Origin: Thiospirochaeta perfilievii
GTDB taxonomy: Bacteria > Spirochaetota > Spirochaetia > DSM-2461
Length of the DNA: 64,000 bases
Assembly (NCBI RefSeq): GCF_008329945.1
Contig: NZ_CP035807.1
Span: 2,046,001 to 2,110,000 of the forward strand
Direction: 5' to 3'
A model generated the notes under the pieces. That model ran no database searches. It was given only the letters and a program-made list of their open reading frames with translations, and had not been told where the DNA came from. Below, piece after piece: positions 39,215 to 48,654 of the stretch (the first letter of the stretch is position 1; every line of letters starts with the position of its first letter). The position numbers and the translations under genes were made by a program.

Positions 39215-40227
39215 TGAATAATCTAAATATTCTAGTTGTTGATGACAAAGAAGAGAATTTATTTACAATGAAACAACTATTGGAATCAGAAGATTTGAAT
39301 GTAAGTGTTATTTTGGCTCAATCTGGTTTAGAAGCATTAGAGAAAACACTAACCATCGACTTTTCATTAATACTTTTAGATGTGCAGATGCCCGAGATGA
39401 ATGGTTATGAGACCGCAGAACTATTAAGAGGAAGTAAAAGGACTAAGTTCATTCCTATCATCTTTGTTACAGCTAATAGTAGGGAAGAGAATAATATTTT
39501 TAAGGGGTATGAGAGTGGTGCGGTAGATTACCTCTTTAAACCAATAAACCCAATTGTATTGCTAAGTAAAATTCGTGTTTTTATAGATCTAGGTCTACAA
39601 AAAATTGAGTTAGAAGATAAAACTAAAATTTTAGATCAAAAAATTAAAGAGTTAGAATCCCTTAAGAGTGAGTTAGAGCATAAGAATATAGCCCTTGAAC
39701 AATTAACTATGGAGGATGGGCTTACATCCCTTGGGAATAGAAGATGTTTAGACCTAACTTTAGATTCAGAGTGGCAAAGAGGATTAAGATCTAAACAACC
39801 ACTATCCCTTGTAATGATAGATATAGACCATTTTAAATTATATAACGATACATATGGACACCAAGAGGGTGATATCTGCCTTAAAAGAGTGGCAAGTGCA
39901 CTAAAATCTACACTTAAAAGGCAGTGTGATATTGTTGCCCGGTATGGAGGTGAAGAGTTTATCGCTGTACTACCGGATACAGACCTGGAGGGTGCTGTTT
40001 TAGTTGCAGAGAGAATGAGGCAGGCTGTAGATAGTTTGGGGATTTCCCATAGTTCTTCCCTCACCCTAGACCATGTAACTGTTAGTCTAGGTGTTTCCAC
40101 TGTTATTCCTGTTGCCACCTCTATGTCAGGTTTTCTAATTAAAGCTGTAGATAAGGCACTATATAAAGCGAAAGAGAGTGGTCGAAACCAGGTCTCAATA
40201 GAGAAGGATGTAACTGTTCTAAGTTAA
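39214..40227 (+). CDS. Response regulator diguanylate cyclase (REC-GGDEF)
   Basis: Output protein of the cassette: the receiver (residues 1-125, phospho-acceptor Asp56 in LILLDVQMP, Lys in LFKPINP) should control cyclic-di-GMP synthesis. A coiled-coil linker (ELESLKSELEHKNIALEQL) leads to the GGDEF domain with IDIDHFKLYNDTYGHQEGD and YGGEEF. An I-site RQCD sits five residues before GGEEF. Ribosome site AAGGAG precedes ATG. It overlaps cheB by one base and znuB convergently by nine. This links the hybrid kinase and methylation enzymes to c-di-GMP. Confidence 0.94.
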   Translation: MNNLNILVVDDKEENLFTMKQLLESEDLNVSVILAQSGLEALEKTLTIDFSLILLDVQMPEMNGYETAELLRGSKRTKFIPIIFVTANSREENNIFKGYESGAVDYLFKPINPIVLLSKIRVFIDLGLQKIELEDKTKILDQKIKELESLKSELEHKNIALEQLTMEDGLTSLGNRRCLDLTLDSEWQRGLRSKQPLSLVMIDIDHFKLYNDTYGHQEGDICLKRVASALKSTLKRQCDIVARYGGEEFIAVLPDTDLEGAVLVAERMRQAVDSLGISHSSSLTLDHVTVSLGVSTVIPVATSMSGFLIKAVDKALYKAKESGRNQVSIEKDVTVLS

Positions 40228-41070
40228 TATCTTCTTTTTTATCATTTTAAACAGTAGAGAGAGTAAATAGGTTGTCCCTGCTATAACAATAATGACTGGT
40301 CCAGATGGTGTATCAGTTAGGTAGCTAACACCAATACCAGTTACAGAAAATATTGTAGTTAATATAATTGTTGTTAAAATAATTGGAGCTAACCTTTTAT
40401 GAAATAGTCCACTAATTGCTGATGGAATTGTTAGTAGTGCAATAACCATAACAATTCCAACAATTGTAGTCATTAAAACCACTGTAATTGCTGTTAGTAT
40501 TAGTATTAAGAAGTAGTAAAAGTTGGGACTTCCCCCTCTAATAGCAGTATACTCTTCATCAAAACTAGATGCCTGTAACTTATTAAAAAATAGAATTCCA
40601 ACAATAATTACAATAATATCCAATATGGATACAAGGTATAGGTCCGTATAGGATACAATTAGAATATTTCCAAATAGATAACTCATAGGATCTGTATAAC
40701 CTGTTGTTTTAGAGATAAAAAGCAGACCCACAGCCATTCCTACAGCCCAAATTGCACCAATAACCGAGTCTTCTCTCTCATTTGCATATATCTTTACTAG
40801 GCCAATAATTATAGCTGAGATTATTGCTGCAATAAAGGCACCAAGGGTTGGGTGTAACCAATGCCATGAGTATACCTCCTGGGCATATAAGGCGAATCCT
40901 ATTCCTGCTAGAACCGAGTGACTAATTGCACCTGCTATATAACTTATTTTACGTATAACAACAAATGTTCCAATTACACCAAAGGAGATGCTTGATAGTA
41001 CCCCTATTATTAATGCATTTCGCAAAAATGGTAGGGATGGGTTTAAAAGTGCATATATTAATTCAGTCAT
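40219..41070 (-). CDS. znuB: Metal ABC importer permease (ZnuB/MntB type)
   Basis: Inner-membrane channel for Zn2+ or Mn2+ of the ABC-3 family. About eight hydrophobic segments; typical motifs are FVVIRKISYIAGAISHSVLAG and VGIVMVIALLTIPSAISG. Length 283 is normal. It overlaps the ATPase gene by 8 bases. Metal identity (Zn or Mn) is not decidable from the permease alone. Confidence 0.92.
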   Translation of the reverse strand: MTELIYALLNPSLPFLRNALIIGVLSSISFGVIGTFVVIRKISYIAGAISHSVLAGIGFALYAQEVYSWHWLHPTLGAFIAAIISAIIIGLVKIYANEREDSVIGAIWAVGMAVGLLFISKTTGYTDPMSYLFGNILIVSYTDLYLVSILDIIVIIVGILFFNKLQASSFDEEYTAIRGGSPNFYYFLILILTAITVVLMTTIVGIVMVIALLTIPSAISGLFHKRLAPIILTTIILTTIFSVTGIGVSYLTDTPSGPVIIVIAGTTYLLSLLFKMIKKKILT

Positions 41071-41818
41071 GTATTTCCTCTACTTTTGTTTGGTGTTTTA
41101 CTACTTTTACAGCTCTTCCAAAAAGGCTCTCTATGGAGTTTAGTTCTAAATTACCTGTAGGGTGAATTTTAACTTCTTTGTTAACACATATTACCTTTTT
41201 AACGTTATCTGAAACAAATGTAAGGTCATGGCTGATTAGAATAATTGTCTTGGTCTTATTTAACTTAAATAGAAGTTCGTATAGCCTATTCTCTGTAGCT
41301 GTATCTATATTAGATGTTGGCTCATCTAAAATTAGTACTTTAGGATTAGAAATAATAGCCCTAGCTATTAACACCCTTTGTCTCTGTCCCCCAGATAGTT
41401 CTGAGAAGTGTCTGTTTTCGAAGCCCTCTAGCTCAACACTTTTTAGTGCTTCTAGTGCAGCTTTTCTATGTTTGGGTTTGTAAAATAACATTCCTGCTGT
41501 TAAAACACCCATTAATACTACATCCATAACGTTTATAGGAAAGTCTAGGTCAAAGTTAGAGTATTGTGGAACATAACCAACGCTTCCCCTGGCCTTTACT
41601 GGTGTTTCTCCAAATATTGTTATATATCCCTCTGTTGGTTTTAACAGACCTAAAATAAGTTTAGCCAGGGTTGATTTTCCACCACCATTTGGTCCTACAA
41701 AACATGTAAAACTGCCCTTTTCTATATGGAAATGGGCATTCTCTAATACTAGGTCGTTTTTATATTTAAAACTTACGTTTTCTACACGTATTTCATTATT
41801 TGCTTTACTGTTACTCAA
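41063..41818 (-). CDS. znuC: Metal ABC importer ATPase (ZnuC/MntA type)
   Basis: Cytosolic ATPase energising the ZnuB-like permease. Walker A GPNGGGKST, Q-loop VGYVPQYSNFD typical for ABC-3 transporters, signature LSGGQRQR, Walker B VLILDEPTSNID, H-loop ISHD. Start TTG 41818 with AAGGA seven bases upstream. No substrate-binding protein gene lies before or after it, which is unusual for this family; the binding protein must be encoded elsewhere. No metal-regulator box was identified in the 50-base upstream gap. Confidence 0.92.
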   Translation of the reverse strand: MSNSKANNEIRVENVSFKYKNDLVLENAHFHIEKGSFTCFVGPNGGGKSTLAKLILGLLKPTEGYITIFGETPVKARGSVGYVPQYSNFDLDFPINVMDVVLMGVLTAGMLFYKPKHRKAALEALKSVELEGFENRHFSELSGGQRQRVLIARAIISNPKVLILDEPTSNIDTATENRLYELLFKLNKTKTIILISHDLTFVSDNVKKVICVNKEVKIHPTGNLELNSIESLFGRAVKVVKHQTKVEEIHD

Positions 41819-41868
41819 TTTTTATTCCTTTATTATAACTTTAATATAAGACTATTCAGCAGAAAAGG

Positions 41869-43227
41869 CTATAATGCAAAAGTAAATTGTAAGGAGAATG
41901 AAAGTCCACCTCTTATGTAGTTCTCTGCTGATGAACCAGTAATTTCATTTGCTATATTATTTATAGAATCTCTGGAGAAGTCAAAAAATGGAAGAATCTG
42001 GTTTAAGTTAGTTTCGATTTCAATATTGTTTTTAAGTTTAATATTATGGGATATTGAAATATTTACTATGTTTAAATGATTATAATTAAAATCATAAGTA
42101 GTTAAAGGTGATATATAGAGTGTTTTGGGAAATAGGGAAAAGGACATATTTTTATAAAAATAGTTGAAACCTTTGAAGTTTGTATACAACCTGTTATATT
42201 TAAAACTAAAATCAAAGTTACCAATTTTTGTCTGTTTTATGTATTTTGATTTAAAACCACTATTATACAGTGTTATATTAGGTAGATAGGCAAAGATACG
42301 TCTATAATATAAAAAACTAGTTTTTTTAATTAGATGTTCTGTACTCATAAATAAATTAACACTATCAAGAGTATAAAAATCCTGGGTTATTCCTAAACTA
42401 AGGTTTTTAATACTAGATTCTAACCCTATCTTTGATATGGATATTTTAGAGTCTGTTGTTGTGCCTCCAAAGATCTCTCTATCCATAAAAATATTCTGCT
42501 TTTTTATACCAAAGCTATAACTTTCTTGAGTTGCCGACAGGGATAACTTAGTTCTATTAAAATTCAATTGGGTTTTTAATTTTAAAGAATAATCTGAAGT
42601 GAGGTTAATGTTAAAACCAATCTCATTGTTACTCTTTTCTGGTTTAAGGATAAGATCCTTTTTTGAAAAGGATAGATTAAAATCAATTTTTTTACCTCTA
42701 GTTTTAAAAAAGAATGAAAAACCACTCCATTCAGGGTTAATTAATAAAGTATAACTATCAAAAAGTGAGATCGAATTATTCATTTTACTGTTAATCAAAC
42801 TTGAGCCAATAGAAATGATATTATTAATTGGGATGTCGATTAAAAATGATAAATCTACTCCCTCGGAATATGACAGACTTATCCATGAATCAAGAAACCT
42901 TGCTGTCACCTTTGGTGTTAATTTATTAAATTTAGCCTCTATTGTATCACTATTAATAGTAAAATAATCGAGTTTCTCCACATCCATATTATTAATCTTT
43001 CCATTAAAATTATCTTGGAATAGTGTTAGTGACAGTTCAAAGTCTTTATCAATATAATTTGTTGTAGCACTAATAGAGTTCTTGTATATATCTGCCTCAA
43101 AATCACTATTTTTTAAAGATAGAATATAGTTGAAATCCTCTTTTAGGGATATAGAACTATCAAATGAGAACACCTTTATAATAAAAATAAAAAAAAATGG
43201 AATAATTAAAGATTTTCTGTATAACAT
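41869..43227 (-). CDS. Putative outer-membrane beta-barrel protein
   Basis: I do not recognise the family. An N-terminal signal peptide (LIIPFFFIFIIKVFSF, cleavage near FSFDSS) precedes about 430 residues of alternating polar and hydrophobic residues with frequent aromatic ends, such as LELSLTLFQDNF-like strands and YNRLYTNFKGFNYFY. The chain ends in GGLSFSLQFTFAL, resembling an amphipathic last strand. This pattern fits a barrel of 16 or more strands, but that is inference. Length 452. It is transcribed divergently from the 931-residue lipoprotein across 51 bases, which suggests a joint envelope role. Confidence 0.6.
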   Translation of the reverse strand: MLYRKSLIIPFFFIFIIKVFSFDSSISLKEDFNYILSLKNSDFEADIYKNSISATTNYIDKDFELSLTLFQDNFNGKINNMDVEKLDYFTINSDTIEAKFNKLTPKVTARFLDSWISLSYSEGVDLSFLIDIPINNIISIGSSLINSKMNNSISLFDSYTLLINPEWSGFSFFFKTRGKKIDFNLSFSKKDLILKPEKSNNEIGFNINLTSDYSLKLKTQLNFNRTKLSLSATQESYSFGIKKQNIFMDREIFGGTTTDSKISISKIGLESSIKNLSLGITQDFYTLDSVNLFMSTEHLIKKTSFLYYRRIFAYLPNITLYNSGFKSKYIKQTKIGNFDFSFKYNRLYTNFKGFNYFYKNMSFSLFPKTLYISPLTTYDFNYNHLNIVNISISHNIKLKNNIEIETNLNQILPFFDFSRDSINNIANEITGSSAENYIRGGLSFSLQFTFAL

Positions 43228-43235
43228 CTGCTAAT

Positions 43236-43241
43236 ATTATA
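43236..43241 (-). promoter_or_regulatory. Extended -10 box for the barrel-like protein
   Basis: Minus strand TGGTATAAT, an extended -10 element, ends 8 bases before the ATG at 43227; no -35 box at 17 bases. Confidence 0.35.
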
Positions 43242-43278
43242 CCATACCGAAATTAAAATATATTCAAAAGGAAGTGTA

Positions 43279-46074
43279 ATGAAAAATTTATTGAAAGTGT
43301 TTTGTTTATTGGTTTTCACTGCTATTTTTGTAAGCTGTGAAGATCCTCTAGGTAGTCAAGCTACAAATGACTATTCAACAGAGATCGTTGATGAGTTTAT
43401 TTCTGAAATAACCGGAAATCGGGCTTTGACAGGTCTTAATATTGCTGATATGAAAGCGGCAATAATTGCAGAGTTAGAGAGTAAGGGCTTAGATACGTCT
43501 CAGAATTTAGGTGAGTTAATTCCAGTTATTGCTTCATCAGCCCAAGTTTCCTTAAAAACTGTAGGAACTGAGGAAGATAGAATTATCTATATTAAAAATA
43601 TCTCAAAATCATCAATTACTGTTATTGGGAAAAAAGCTTCATCCTCAATTTCGGTTACAGATAAAACTAAGATGGTCTCAAATGTTTCTATAGCTATGGT
43701 TGAAAAGATATCAGATTCGGGAATTAGTGCAGAAAAGATTGAAGAAACTACAAAGGCAACCATATCCAGTGTTGTAAGCTCTTTAGGTAGTGTTGAACTA
43801 GATAATGTTGGTGCATTAACAGCTATCTCTTTAATCACAAAAGGGTCTTCTGTTGCTCTATCAAAGAACTCAGGAATTACTGATGAAATACTTCAAAATA
43901 CTTTATCAAATATTCCATCAACTGCTACAACTGCTTCAAAATCCATTGAAAATATTGCTCTAAACCCAAAGGATGTTTTAAAAGGATCTTTTAGTTCTGT
44001 TACGGAGTCTGTTAAAGAAATTAAAGATAGTGGAAAAACAATAGATGTAGCTGTTACCCTACAAAAGGTCTTAGAGGTTACAACAACATCTTATGCTTCA
44101 GATGACTCCATCTCGTTTGACAACATTAAAGATGATTTACTAAAAGATACAATAGCAGCAGCTAAAGAAGATGGTGCGTCTGAAGTTTTAGAAGAGCTTA
44201 AAACAGGTTTGACAGAGTCTACAGTAGTTGAAGTTTCTAAAGAGGATATCACTGGAGCTGAAGAGGCTATAGAAGATGACGAGGTAACTGAAAATCCTGA
44301 TGCAACAACAGCCGAGCTAGAAGTAGCAGGATTTAACCAACTTAAAGCAGGCTCTTTAGATATGGCTTTAGTTAGTTTTGAGAAAGCCAAAAATAGTACA
44401 GGTGGTCTATCTGATAAGGGTAAAATGTGGTGGTCAATGTTAACATTAGCTAGTATGAGTATAGATTCAAATGTTACAGATGTAGTTGAAAATCTAGGTA
44501 TTAATGCATATCCAACCACAATGGAAGGTGTAATAGCTGGTGATATGATAGTTAGTGGCGAATATGAGATTACCAATGACAATTATCATGGCTATGACTA
44601 TTATTCGATGTTAAGAAAGGTCGATAATGAAGAATTATTTTATTCTATGTTTCAAGTAACTGATAGTGATAAGCGTTCTGTATCTGAGGCTCAGTTTGTC
44701 GCTATGTTGTATAATCTAAAAAATAGCTATCCTAATGGTTTAAACAGTATTGTTGACTCACTCATAGCCGCTACATCAAAATTTGATGATGTTGTAGCTA
44801 TGATGGATACAATAGAGGATGATGCAGCTTTTACTTATACTTATGATATGTTCAATGATGAAGCTTTTGAGGAAGGAAACAGTGAGTGGCCAAGTTATAC
44901 TAATGATTCAAATGCGCTAGTACCCTTCGATATAACAGCAGGTAAGGCTGAAGTTTATGCTTTAATGTCTACAATTGAACTTATTAAATCTGTAGCCCTT
45001 ATGGGACAATCTATATCATTAAGTGCCGATCTTGACGGATATTGGGATGTTTTTAACCCACTAGATGGTAACTTATGGGTTATAGCAGATGGTAAAATTA
45101 CAGGAATTAGTGAGGATTTCGATTTAACAACTTTAAGGAATCCTTTAAGTGACGGTTTCTTACAATCTAGAGAAAATGCTACAACTATTTTAGCAGAGGC
45201 TAAAACTCACTTTGTTAACTTTTTTACCTATGTTAAGGGTGCAAGTGACTTAGTGGCAGGTAGGGATGCTAATTCTCCATTCTTCCTATCTCCTGCTACG
45301 GCACAATTTACAGAATCATGGACTATGGTTTCTACTATCCAAAAGTTTACATCATTAGTTACTGGAAAAATAATAGACTCCTTAGAAAATAAAACCCCTA
45401 TCCTGCTTCCTGGGTCAATAATGGGTATAACTTCACCTGATGACTTAAATAACTTAGTTTGGCCTACAGAAGATGCTGATGGAGTAATGTCATTAAATCT
45501 TAATGCTCTATTTGCTAAACCAATATTTGCACTAGACTCTCTATTAGATATGACAGGTACAGGTGAATTTGTAATTTATGAAGCTGGTGATACTACGTAT
45601 CAAGTTGCAACAGCGTTTGATCAAGATAAACAGTACTATGTTAAATTTAATGATTTAACATTTGGTGGTTTAGCCTCTGGTGTTCAAGATATGATCTTGG
45701 ATTTTGTACCAATGGAGTTAGTATTAGAGGATGATGACTCGATATTTGTACCTCTTCCTCCTATGACCTTAGAAGCTGTAGGACACTCTTTAACAGCAGC
45801 TGGTAGCACTTTTACATTAGGTGAGACTTCAATAAAATCAACAGGTTCATTTTTCTACTACCTTGCAGATATGGGTCTTGGTATTATAGGTAGTGAGATT
45901 GCAGCTTCTGTTGCTTGGGAAGAAGGATATGAACAAGGATATACTAAAGGAAGTAGTGATAACGCAAGTGACGCGAATTTCAATAATGATACTCTAAGTG
46001 ATGATGACGACTACATTGAAGGTTATGAAGTAGGTTATTACGATGGTTATTGGGGGGGCCCTAAAATTATCTGA
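43279..46074 (+). CDS. Large lipoprotein with Gly-Tyr-rich C-terminus
   Basis: No known family recognised. The signal peptide MKNLLKVFCLLVFTAIFVSC ends in a lipobox with Cys20. Residues 30-330 are rich in Ser, Thr, Ile and Val with helix-like repeats (KIEETTKATISSVVSSLGS). Around 350-400 a single TPR-like unit appears (AGFNQLKAGSLDMALVSFEKA). The middle is acidic. The end carries GYEQGYTKGSSDN and, after an acidic spacer, YIEGYEVGYYDGYWGGP, a repeated G-Y-x-x-G-Y pattern. Ribosome site AAAGGAAG precedes ATG. Likely surface or periplasmic and envelope-anchored; function unknown. Confidence 0.7.
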   Translation: MKNLLKVFCLLVFTAIFVSCEDPLGSQATNDYSTEIVDEFISEITGNRALTGLNIADMKAAIIAELESKGLDTSQNLGELIPVIASSAQVSLKTVGTEEDRIIYIKNISKSSITVIGKKASSSISVTDKTKMVSNVSIAMVEKISDSGISAEKIEETTKATISSVVSSLGSVELDNVGALTAISLITKGSSVALSKNSGITDEILQNTLSNIPSTATTASKSIENIALNPKDVLKGSFSSVTESVKEIKDSGKTIDVAVTLQKVLEVTTTSYASDDSISFDNIKDDLLKDTIAAAKEDGASEVLEELKTGLTESTVVEVSKEDITGAEEAIEDDEVTENPDATTAELEVAGFNQLKAGSLDMALVSFEKAKNSTGGLSDKGKMWWSMLTLASMSIDSNVTDVVENLGINAYPTTMEGVIAGDMIVSGEYEITNDNYHGYDYYSMLRKVDNEELFYSMFQVTDSDKRSVSEAQFVAMLYNLKNSYPNGLNSIVDSLIAATSKFDDVVAMMDTIEDDAAFTYTYDMFNDEAFEEGNSEWPSYTNDSNALVPFDITAGKAEVYALMSTIELIKSVALMGQSISLSADLDGYWDVFNPLDGNLWVIADGKITGISEDFDLTTLRNPLSDGFLQSRENATTILAEAKTHFVNFFTYVKGASDLVAGRDANSPFFLSPATAQFTESWTMVSTIQKFTSLVTGKIIDSLENKTPILLPGSIMGITSPDDLNNLVWPTEDADGVMSLNLNALFAKPIFALDSLLDMTGTGEFVIYEAGDTTYQVATAFDQDKQYYVKFNDLTFGGLASGVQDMILDFVPMELVLEDDDSIFVPLPPMTLEAVGHSLTAAGSTFTLGETSIKSTGSFFYYLADMGLGIIGSEIAASVAWEEGYEQGYTKGSSDNASDANFNNDTLSDDDDYIEGYEVGYYDGYWGGPKII

Positions 46075-46087
46075 AATAGTATCTAGT

Positions 46088-46834
46088 TTATATAAGATGC
46101 TCTTTTAAGAGGGTCTTATAAATATAACCTGATACGGCTTTGGGGGCACTTTTACCAGGTAGCCCCCTGGCTTTTATTATGTTTAAGCCAAGGGCTTTAG
46201 ATCTTTTTTTATCAATAGTATAATCACCTGGTGATACATCAACTATTAATACATCTCTATTTAGTTTCTCTAGGCTACTATTTATTGGGTTCGCATCCTT
46301 ACTTGTATTTATTATAATATTTGAAGAAGTTATTTCCTTCTCTTTAACTATTTTTCCACCAAGGGATTCAATAAGTATAGTTAGTCTATTTTTTACTCTT
46401 CCTTCTCCATTTATCAGGACGTTAGAATCAAAAAGTGTAAAATCACTCCTATCTATTACTATTTTTATAATCTCTTCACATGTAGGGATAACTGTCTTAT
46501 TTGTAAAATCCCTATTCTTGGTAATATCGTAGAATCTCTTATCATCTATATTAAAAGGGCCTCCAATTATTCTTGCATCCTTATCAGCTTTTAATAGTAG
46601 TTGGTCTATATGGATGTTCTCCCCAGAGTAGGGGGAGTAGAGTTGAAACCCATCTATTGTAAATGGAATAGGAGCAATAATAGTTTTAAAACCTTTCAAA
46701 ACAATAGGTTTATTGTTATTTTTGTTATTAAGAAGATGGTTAAAACCCTCTAGTTTCACATCGAAATTATTTTCTAACAATCTTTTATATAGGTAATAAT
46801 TAGTTAAATCACCTGCCAATACTAAAATACTCAT
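46088..46834 (-). CDS. Dipicolinate synthase subunit A-like protein
   Basis: Resembles SpoVFA/DpaA, the NAD(P)-dependent subunit making dipicolinate in endospore formers. Aligned features recalled from B. subtilis DpaA: the N-terminal LVLAGDLTNYYLYKRLL, IIAPIPFTIDG, VIPTCEEIIKIVI, IIINTS and the near-diagnostic ARGLPGKSAPKAVSGYI. The Rossmann glycine loop is altered (INGEGRVKNRL where the family has GLGRTG), so cofactor binding may be lost or changed. Length 248 is about 50 short of DpaA. No dpaB lies beside it. It has its own promoter 5 bases before the ATG and follows the floA operon. Function here is unknown. Confidence 0.65.
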   Translation of the reverse strand: MSILVLAGDLTNYYLYKRLLENNFDVKLEGFNHLLNNKNNNKPIVLKGFKTIIAPIPFTIDGFQLYSPYSGENIHIDQLLLKADKDARIIGGPFNIDDKRFYDITKNRDFTNKTVIPTCEEIIKIVIDRSDFTLFDSNVLINGEGRVKNRLTILIESLGGKIVKEKEITSSNIIINTSKDANPINSSLEKLNRDVLIVDVSPGDYTIDKKRSKALGLNIIKARGLPGKSAPKAVSGYIYKTLLKEHLI

Positions 46835-46839
46835 GGCTT

Positions 46840-46868
46840 ATATTAAGTAATTAGCTAACAGGTATCAA
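46840..46868 (-). promoter_or_regulatory. Sigma70-type promoter for the DpaA-like gene
   Basis: Minus strand: TTGATA (46863-46868), 17-base spacer, TAATAT (46840-46845), 5 bases to the ATG at 46834; near-leaderless. Confidence 0.45.
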
Positions 46869-46872
46869 TAGC

Positions 46873-47178
46873 TTATCTCATTGTTACTGGTTTATCCAAA
46901 ATTTCAGACCAGATTACAGCTCTTTTTAATAGTGGTAACTTCTCTATCTTATCTATAGAAGTGGTTATAACTTCTTCCTCATCTCTGCTCTTAAGGGTTA
47001 AACCACCGCTTAAATCACTGTTTTTATTAAAAACACTATGCTCTGTCTCTTCTTCGAATACAATTGGGGACTCTTCTTTTATATGGTAAATCTTTTTCTT
47101 TTTTTCTGACTCCTTTTTTTTAACAAACCACATAAAAACAATCCCTATAAAAAAGAGGATAGATGTTAAAAACTCCAC
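46873..47178 (-). CDS. Small membrane protein at the end of the floA operon
   Basis: A 101-residue protein without a recognised family. Residues 1-16 form one membrane segment (LTSILFFIGIVFMWFV) followed at once by KKKESEKKKK, so the rest is probably cytosolic. The tail is acidic (EESPIVFEEETEH) and ends in LPLLKRAVIWSEILDKPVTMR. The gene starts 4 bases after floA and is the last of four on the minus strand. Its position suggests a partner of the flotillin/NfeD membrane-domain system. Confidence 0.7.
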   Translation of the reverse strand: MEFLTSILFFIGIVFMWFVKKKESEKKKKIYHIKEESPIVFEEETEHSVFNKNSDLSGGLTLKSRDEEEVITTSIDKIEKLPLLKRAVIWSEILDKPVTMR

Positions 47179-47182
47179 CTGA

Positions 47183-48166
47183 CTACTCCTTCATATCCTT
47201 GCTTATACTATCCCTCATAGATGTATCGGACTGAATATTTTTAAGTCTATAATAATCCATAATTCCTATATTTCCTGATCTAAATGATTCAGCTATTGCT
47301 AAAGGTATTTCAGCCTCTGCTAAAACAACCTTTGCACGATTCTCTACTACTAAGGCACTCATCTCCTGCTCCCTAGCTCTAGCTGCAGCCCTTCTCTGCT
47401 CTGCAACAGCTTGGAACCTTCTCTTATCCGCTTCTGCCTGATCCGCCTGTAACTTAGCTCCAATATTAGATCCTACATCCACATCTGCTATATCAATGGA
47501 GAGAATTTCAAAGGCAGTTCCCGCATCTAAACCCTTTCCTAATACTGTTCTAGAGATATTATCTGGGTTTTCTAAAACATCTTTATATGTAGGGGCAGAA
47601 CCAATTGTTGTAACAATACCTTCTCCAACCCTTGCAATAATAGTCTCTTCTGTGGCACCACCTACAAGTCGCTCTATATTTGCTCTTACAGTTACTCTAG
47701 CCTTTGCTTTTAGTTGGATCCCATCCTTAGCAACTGCGTCTATTGTTGTTCTGCCATGGGCAGGATTGGGGCAGTCGATAACCTTAGGATATACACTAGT
47801 TTTTACAGCATCTAAAACGTTTCTTCCTGCTAAATCTATAGCCGCAGCCTGTTTAAAAACCAGGGGAATGTTAGCCTTATTTGCCGCTATTAAAGCCTTG
47901 CTTACTTTAATAATATCCCCACCAGCTAAGTAGTGGGTTTCTAGGTCATCAGAGTCTAAAACTAACCCGGCCTTAGTAAGCATAATGTGACTATCTACTA
48001 TTGTTGTTGCTTTAACTCTACGTATCCACATACCAATCAATCGACTCATTTTTATATGGGCCCCTGAGAGTAGAGCTCTAAACCAAAGGTTAAAAAACTT
48101 GAGAAAAAAAGCGACAATTATTAGGGCTAGTATCCCTAAAATAATATACGAAATAAATAAAATCAT
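47183..48166 (-). CDS. floA: Flotillin-like protein FloA
   Basis: Membrane-domain scaffold of the UPF0365/FloA family. An N-terminal hydrophobic hairpin (residues 2-30) anchors the protein. The SPFH region follows ([20 protein letters not shown]-like segment, [20 protein letters not shown]), then a charged helix [20 protein letters not shown]. Length 327 is typical. Ribosome site AGAGGAG precedes the ATG, which overlaps the short nfeD gene by 4 bases. The nfeD-floA pairing is conserved in many bacteria. Confidence 0.94.
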   Translation of the reverse strand: MILFISYIILGILALIIVAFFLKFFNLWFRALLSGAHIKMSRLIGMWIRRVKATTIVDSHIMLTKAGLVLDSDDLETHYLAGGDIIKVSKALIAANKANIPLVFKQAAAIDLAGRNVLDAVKTSVYPKVIDCPNPAHGRTTIDAVAKDGIQLKAKARVTVRANIERLVGGATEETIIARVGEGIVTTIGSAPTYKDVLENPDNISRTVLGKGLDAGTAFEILSIDIADVDVGSNIGAKLQADQAEADKRRFQAVAEQRRAAARAREQEMSALVVENRAKVVLAEAEIPLAIAESFRSGNIGIMDYYRLKNIQSDTSMRDSISKDMKE

Positions 48167-48654
48167 AAGATCTCCTCTAGGGCTACAACAACTGTCTTAC
48201 CCTTAATACTAATTACTTTTATATAACTATTTTTATTTATATATTCACCCTGGGTTGTAACATTATATTTCTTGTTATCTAATTGTGCCTCGCCAATTGG
48301 CCTAAGATTAGTTAATGCCCTACCAGTTAATCCAAGTAAATTTGAATCCTCTTCTACTGTTGGTATATAACCTTTAGATTTTGAAAAGTTATTATGGAGA
48401 ATAAGTTTTTTACCAATAGATGATTTAGGGAATAGTTTAAAGTAAAGATAAAAAAGTATAGGCCCAATAACTAGAGAGGAGAATAGAAAAATTGTCCCAG
48501 TAATAATACCATAAGTTAAAAATGACCTAACAATACCGGTAACAACTAAACCAAAACCGATAACACCAATTAAACCTGCCGAGGGTACAAAAAACTCAAT
48601 AATTATTATTAAAAATCCAAGTATAACAAATATAATATTATATAGAAGTATCAT
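48163..48654 (-). CDS. NfeD-family membrane protein, short form
   Basis: Three or four membrane segments (residues 3-80, including [19 protein letters not shown]) and a C-terminal OB-fold domain ([35 protein letters not shown]), the arrangement of short NfeD proteins that partner flotillins. Ribosome site GGAG lies 7 bases before ATG. It overlaps the long NfeD gene by 17 bases and floA by 4. Confidence 0.9.
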   Translation of the reverse strand: MILLYNIIFVILGFLIIIIEFFVPSAGLIGVIGFGLVVTGIVRSFLTYGIITGTIFLFSSLVIGPILFYLYFKLFPKSSIGKKLILHNNFSKSKGYIPTVEEDSNLLGLTGRALTNLRPIGEAQLDNKKYNVTTQGEYINKNSYIKVISIKGKTVVVALEEIL

